A stretch of 64,000 nt of DNA from Escarpia spicata (taxonomy: Eukaryota > Annelida > Polychaeta > Sabellida > Siboglinidae): positions 27,223,595 through 27,287,594 of the forward strand of contig OZ023206.1 of NCBI GenBank assembly GCA_963995525.1. The letters are read 5' to 3'. This document shows, piece by piece, positions 61,983 through 64,000 of the stretch (position 1 is its first letter; every line of letters begins with the position of its first letter). The notes beneath the pieces were generated by a model. The model ran no database searches. It was not told the origin of the DNA and saw only the letters and a list, made by a program, of their open reading frames with translations. Made by a program: the position numbers and the translations under genes.

Positions 61983-62354
61983 TGTGACGGTTCCAATTTT
62001 TACAACAAACAAGTCGGCTCCAATCTTTTCGATCAAGTTCTTTATTTGTGGTCTTACTTCGGGATACAAAAAGAAACCTAAACAAAGTAAACAGTTTGTC
62101 AATACAGTACTAACAATACAAATATACGTAAGTAGATATATTAATGATTATGATGCGTGGACACATGTCACACAGCACGCATGCGTAATATAATGAATCC
62201 AGTATAATGTAAAGTAATCTAAAGATATATAATTGTCGTACAAGTTATACCAGGAATACAATTGTATATAAATCAACAACACAAGTATATGCATCTAACA
62301 TATGCAATAATTACATAATCTACCATGACTGTAATGGCCATGCTCACCCCAACA
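61983..62354 (-). mobile_element. Candidate 5' LTR and primer-binding site of the minus-strand Gypsy-type element
   Basis: On the minus strand a segment starting TGTTGGGGTGAGCATGGCC and ending GGAACCGTCACA has the TGT...ACA ends of an LTR, with AATAAA about 60 bases before its end. After three bases comes TGGCGCTGCGAGCAGGG, a TGGCGC-type primer-binding site, and then the gag region. No second LTR copy is in the window, so the outer boundary is a guess. Confidence 0.5.
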
Positions 62355-63640
62355 CTGCTCTGGAGGCTCATTAATGAATCTCACATCATTCATTCGAGGT
62401 CTGGCTCCCTCCTACAATGGCATGGTGCAACATGTCATTTATAGCAGAACACATATAATTATTTCAACAAGTATTTCAATTCCATATTCCTATACTACTT
62501 CGTGTTACCATATTCTGTTCCAATTATAGTATACCTATTCTGACTTGTAAAAATGACTTAACCAAACACTTGGCCAGTGTTTACCATCTAGCTACACTAT
62601 CCAGGGTGGCTCCCAACTTGTTTTCAAGTGTCAGTCTCTAGGGAATATGCTCCACATCCTACCCAGCCAACCCCATAGGGTGAATAATCATGAGGACATT
62701 AGTGGCCACTGGGCAGTTTCTGATACTGACTGCATAGCTTCATAGAACACATTTTGTTGCTAAATGCATAATATATTTTATATGTATATTAACCTAATAG
62801 CACGTAGATTAAGCATCATAATACAAAACACAGTATCTGATTAAACATGATTAAAACGGTATACTCTGCAAGTTATATCACCAGCAGGATGCAAGTATTC
62901 TAAAACTCATTAAGACCACTACTGTTTACAACCAGCCAGTGGGGGTCAACCACAGCATCCTGGGGTGTCCACTCAAAGCAATTTTCCATATAGTGAAAAC
63001 CCTCATAACTAAATAATTGCTTTCAAACATCCATGCAAGATTAGGTCTAATGATGGACAGTCTTTCAATTCATGATGTGGTACAAATAGAAAAGGGAAAT
63101 AATACCTTAAAAGTATTATTGAACAAGTTGACACCCACCAAAAAAAATGTCCTTGTTGTGCGAAACCCGAGCCAGCCTAGCCCACAGCTGCTGTACCAAT
63201 GTTTGGTGAAAATACACACGTGACCAGTGTCTCTGGAGTTTATCTCAAACCGTTCAAGCAACTAGTTACTCATAGTAATCAATTACCTAAATATAATTAT
63301 AATCAACACCTTAGCAATTAAATCATGAAAATGTAGTTTCACAAAATAAAGAATGTAACAATATCCGTCATCTACTTAGCATATGGTGCTGCCATATTGT
63401 GGCTGGTAGCGACATTAGAATGAAAATTAAGATGTATTCCATCTCTTAATTAGCATGTTACAACATCATTATGAACATGTGTAGGTGTCCAAACTGCTAC
63501 TTTACACAAGTATCCACAACCAAACATAGGCCTACTACTGTTTCAACTCCGTTGTTCATATGTGTCACATCACGTGTAATGCCAGTGTGAATATGCACAA
63601 GTTTCTTTCGTGAATCATTCTTTAAAAAACTGAGTCCCTG
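62355..63640. other. Intergenic sequence, nothing recognised
   Basis: Both strands read. The only frames are two short opposed ones at 63,017-63,261 without resemblance. Confidence 0.4.
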
Positions 63641-63676
63641 CATACATATATTTATATATATATACATATATATATA

Positions 63677-63711
<35 letters not shown>

Positions 63712-63715
63712 GAAT
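63641..63715. repeat. (TA)n microsatellite
   Basis: TATATA with TACATATA and GTATATGTG interruptions, directly after the zinc-finger coding remnant (minus-strand view). Confidence 0.9.
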
Positions 63716-63727
63716 CGTTTCTTATCA

Positions 63728-63802
63728 GTGTGAGTAGGCGTACATATGTGACTTTAAATTGCCACTTGTATTTGTTGAGGATTGGAAGTCACACGTGTCA
63801 CA
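63728..63802 (-). pseudogene. Out-of-frame terminal C2H2 finger
   Basis: Cys-X2-Cys (CDTC) and His-X5-His spacing (HMYAYSH) with the hydrophobic Leu in place (SGNLKSH), followed by a stop at 63,725-63,727. It is joined to the gene above by one or two missing or extra bases near 63,803. Confidence 0.6.
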
Positions 63803-64000
63803 TCGGTTTCTGATCATTGTGAAAACAGACATGTGATTTCAAACTATTAATGTATGCAAACTGTGCTCCACATATATCACATTTGTAGGGTTTCTCTCCG
63901 GTGTGGATACGGACATGGACCTTCAAATTACCATTTCGTGAGAACTGTGCGCCACAGGTATCACATTTGTAGGGTTTCTCCCCGGTGTGGATACGGACAT
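63798..64000 (-). CDS. C2H2 zinc-finger protein, C-terminal part (runs off the window)
   Basis: The minus-strand frame enters at 64,000 with [10 protein letters not shown] (end of one finger plus the standard linker). It encodes a finger with [20 protein letters not shown] (Cys-X2-Cys ... His-X3-His), a second linker, and a finger with [20 protein letters not shown]. It then stops (TGA at 63,798-63,800) after NDQKPM. Tandem C2H2 fingers joined by TGEKPY bind DNA in the nucleus; the target is unknown. Just past the stop, in another frame (63,802-63,728), lies one more finger: [20 protein letters not shown] and then H before a stop. So the frame was lost by a small indel and the native protein was probably one finger longer. 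The start and the other fingers lie beyond the window. Confidence 0.88.
   Translation of the reverse strand, partial: VRIHTGEKPYKCDTCGAQFSRNGNLKVHVRIHTGEKPYKCDICGAQFAYINSLKSHVCFHNDQKPM

Overview
This is a piece of an AT-rich invertebrate nuclear genome, most likely a lophotrochozoan and probably a mollusc. The reasons are: spliced genes with GT..AG introns, a bursicon-type hormone gene, C2H2 zinc fingers, long uninterrupted dinucleotide arrays, several clades of LINEs, two Ty3/Gypsy-type LTR elements, and a tRNA-headed SINE of a style common in molluscs. The mollusc assignment is inference. No bacterial-style genes, rRNA or functional tRNA were seen.

Most of the window is dead or dying mobile DNA and satellite DNA. 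0-2.1 kb is a minus-strand LINE with endonuclease and reverse transcriptase (RT), followed by the 3' tail of another. 2.3 kb is a short TA-flanked MITE. 5-10 kb holds a tRNA-like SINE, a dispersed 200-bp repeat, a hairpin, LINE C-terminal fragments, a 39-bp array grown inside a LINE reading frame, and an 11-copy 90-bp satellite. 10.8-12.7 kb is degenerate long-period repeat. 13.2-15.7 kb is an interrupted inverted-repeat element flanked by TTAA. 15.7-22.7 kb is a run of plus-strand LINE remnants, one of them ending in a 163-bp (TGAG)n tail. 23.7-24.3 kb is a 380-bp (CT)n tract.

The clearest cellular gene is at 26,017-29,112 (+): a two-exon gene for a secreted 149-residue cystine-knot protein with the 11 cysteines of the bursicon alpha subunit. 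Its second exon (49 codons) is found only by splicing. From 30 to 43 kb come further LINEs on both strands, expanded microsatellites (GA, GT, ACC/ACT, TA) and SINE copies. 43.3-46.8 kb is a broken plus-strand Gypsy-type retrotransposon. 47.4 kb is a perfect 96-bp palindrome. 49.6-54.6 kb is a satellite cluster with 57-bp, 95-bp (about 17 copies, with higher-order structure) and 32-bp (about 68 copies) units.

Next to the satellites, on the minus strand, two exons at 55,354-54,710 with canonical splice sites encode the HHCC zinc-binding part of an integrase and then lose frame. 58.7-62.4 kb is a minus-strand Gypsy-type element with gag, protease, RT and a candidate 5' LTR, cut off after RT. The window ends inside a minus-strand C2H2 zinc-finger gene whose last finger is out of frame.

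There is no operon-like organisation. The hormone gene and the zinc-finger gene are the only likely host genes; the rest records repeated insertion, truncation and tandem expansion.
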